Shown: one piece after another, positions 62,309 to 64,000 of the stretch
Layout: every line of letters begins with the position of its first letter
Numbering within the stretch: position 1 is the first letter of the stretch
Source: Parasitella parasitica
Taxonomy: Eukaryota; Mucoromycota; Mucoromycetes; Mucorales; Mucoraceae
Assembly (NCBI GenBank): GCA_025201805.1
Contig: MU619259.1
Coordinates: 113,052-177,051, forward strand
Direction: 5' to 3'
DNA length: 64,000 bases
The notes under the pieces: model-generated
Told to the model about the DNA's origin: nothing
Database searches by the model: none
What the model saw: only the letters and a program-made list of their open reading frames with translations
Made by a program: the position numbers and the translations under genes

Positions 62309-64000
62309 AAACACATCGCATTTTCGTGTTCGGAGCTTTAAATAGAACCTCACGTGCTCTGTGTGTCCTTAGGGTGAGTATTTTTTGGTTTGAAAATGGA
62401 ATAGCTAAAAGCGCATAACTGAAAAATTAAGACTCGAATTGTTGTATTCATATAAAGGCTACATATGTTCTATCTAACATAGTTACGATCTACGGATCAT
62501 GATATTAATTGTTGACAATCCTTTTAAAAATAAGGAATAAGCTACAAGGTGTGATTGAACCTCTTGCAAGGTTCAAGGCTTATTCAAAGATTTCATCAAA
62601 ATCAGATCGCGGGCGGGATGATGTCGGGGAGACATCTTACTCAATCTTCTCTTTAATGTAAAATAGAAGAACAGGTCTGTCTTGAAACGGTGTGATTTAA
62701 TAATATTGGGCATTTCTTGTCAAACGTCAGATGTTATGTGGATAAACATTGATTATGATATATTTTAGTATAAATAAAGTAGATTATTATATCCTATGTC
62801 AACAAAAGTCATAGTTTGGTATCTGGTTTTGTTCAGAGAAATTTTTGTTTACTTGTTTTGATATAACTTTTACACAAAATTTTGCTGTGCCCTTTACATT
62901 GGCCTAACATCATAAATAGCAGACGCAAATTCGAATCTTTAATAAAGTAATTTCAATTTTTCGTATCTCTTTAACAAAGCGATTTATTTTATATTTTGTT
63001 ATTCTCAATCTTGCAGATCACAGTAACTATGATACTACTAGAGCTGAAGTTATTTTTGAACCATCACTGTTAGTTTATATCATCAACCCCAAAAACCAGA
63101 TATGAAAATAGTATAGTATAACCTTATCTGAGGAAGAATAAAATATCAGATCATGTAAGATGTTTCAACACCAATAAATAATGACATATGACAATAAAAG
63201 AGATCATTTCATTACGAAAACAGTTTTGATTTTCATAATTTCGCGCATTAGCTCATAAATTCTGCTAAAAAACTATAGAATCGTGATTGAACCTGGAAAA
63301 CTAGCGACAATAGCCACAAGAACTCAACAACGCTATGGAGTAAAAGCATTTCTATCCTTAAAAACATCAATATTGGTAAAGTTAATAACAGAAACGAGAA
63401 AGTAATAAAAGCTATAAATTTACCAGATATAGAACTATAAATACAATATGTTATTGTATGGGAAGGAATTGTCTTTTTATATAAAATAAATCTACAGCAT
63501 ATATCAATCTATTAATACAATAATTACTACTTAATATCAGTTAGCTGCTAAAAATTCTGCCACGTTGTTCCTCCTGAGCAGAATGCAAGATCATTAGAAA
63601 AGAACTTTTATTAAGGATTGCGATATTAATCCTTCGAAAGTTGCCAATCTAACCGAGCCATCCGATTCATATTAAATGAAATAAAAATGTCTTTCAAAAA
63701 AAAAATAGCTCTTTGGTTAGCTTGTATTTATAGCCCTATGCAGCCGCGAGTATAACATTTTCTTTTAGAGCGAAGGTTGACCTTTTTTAACCATATTTCA
63801 TGGGGGGTGAGGTGGAGGCAGCTTGTCAAGTGCATGATAATATATACTAAAACACGATGGTTGTATCAGATAAGAGCCAGTACAATATCTCATTACTATC
63901 AGTGAAGTACGTAACATTCGGCTGCCAAAATGGTAACACCATCAACAAGATAACAAAATGATAACAACAAGATGAAAATCATCATCAATTGTCAAAGCTC
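62309..64000. other. AT-rich noncoding end of window
   Basis: No gene, RNA gene or element recognised. Frames are short in all six readings. Confidence 0.45.

Overview
The window is nuclear DNA of a filamentous fungus, most likely an early-diverging Mucoromycota species of the order Mucorales. Signs of this are AT-rich noncoding DNA, compact genes with many short introns (about 46-97 bp, GT-AG with a few GC-AG), long polyglutamine and Ser/Asn tracts, and fungus-specific genes (DUF3020 protein, ERT1/AcuK-type zinc-cluster factor, MCM1-type MADS box, APP1 phosphatase). It comes from a draft assembly: there is one run of ten N at 16985-16994. Exon borders were read by hand from splice signals and reading frame, and the summed exons of every spliced gene keep an open frame.

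Layout. 0-14 kb is gene-dense: DUF3020 protein, ATG2, ZCCHC9-like zinc-knuckle protein, RVB1 (minus), a reticulon-domain protein, and the signal peptidase subunit SPC3 (minus). 14.1-17.0 kb is a gene-poor island with the N gap. 17-24.3 kb holds the phenylalanyl-tRNA synthetase alpha subunit (minus), a kinesin-14 and an APP1-like phosphatidate phosphatase. 24.3-27.6 kb is a second gene-poor island with a decayed UvrD-type helicase fragment and one copy of a dispersed repeat. 27.6-44.8 kb is again dense: an HHCC (H2C2) zinc-finger protein (minus), a Rap-GAP (minus), PP2A B56 subunit, URI1/BUD27 (minus), MCM1-type MADS factor, a Kin1-type kinase, and a PAM2-CUE-CCCH-SMR protein (minus). From 44.8 kb on, genes are sparse: one small candidate gene, a broken Ty3/Gypsy element (48.0-49.9 kb), an unclassified coding relic (52.6-53.1 kb), then a secreted expansin-like protein, an ERT1/AcuK factor (minus), an HP1 protein and a short-chain dehydrogenase. 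The last 3.3 kb has only the second copy of the dispersed repeat.

The genes are housekeeping and regulatory and do not form a cluster. Themes recur: autophagy and membrane lipid (ATG2, APP1, reticulon), ER secretion (SPC3), translation and its quality control (PheRS, SMR protein, zinc-knuckle protein), R2TP/prefoldin-like machinery (RVB1 and URI1), chromatin and transcription (HP1, MADS, ERT1, DUF3020, HHCC) and signalling (Rap-GAP, B56, Kin1). I found no tRNA or rRNA gene, no CRISPR array and no convincing novel multi-gene system. The most interesting items are the PAM2-CUE-CCCH-SMR architecture, the four-fold SxFK motif in URI1, two GC-AG introns, and the coding relics shared between the gene-poor islands.
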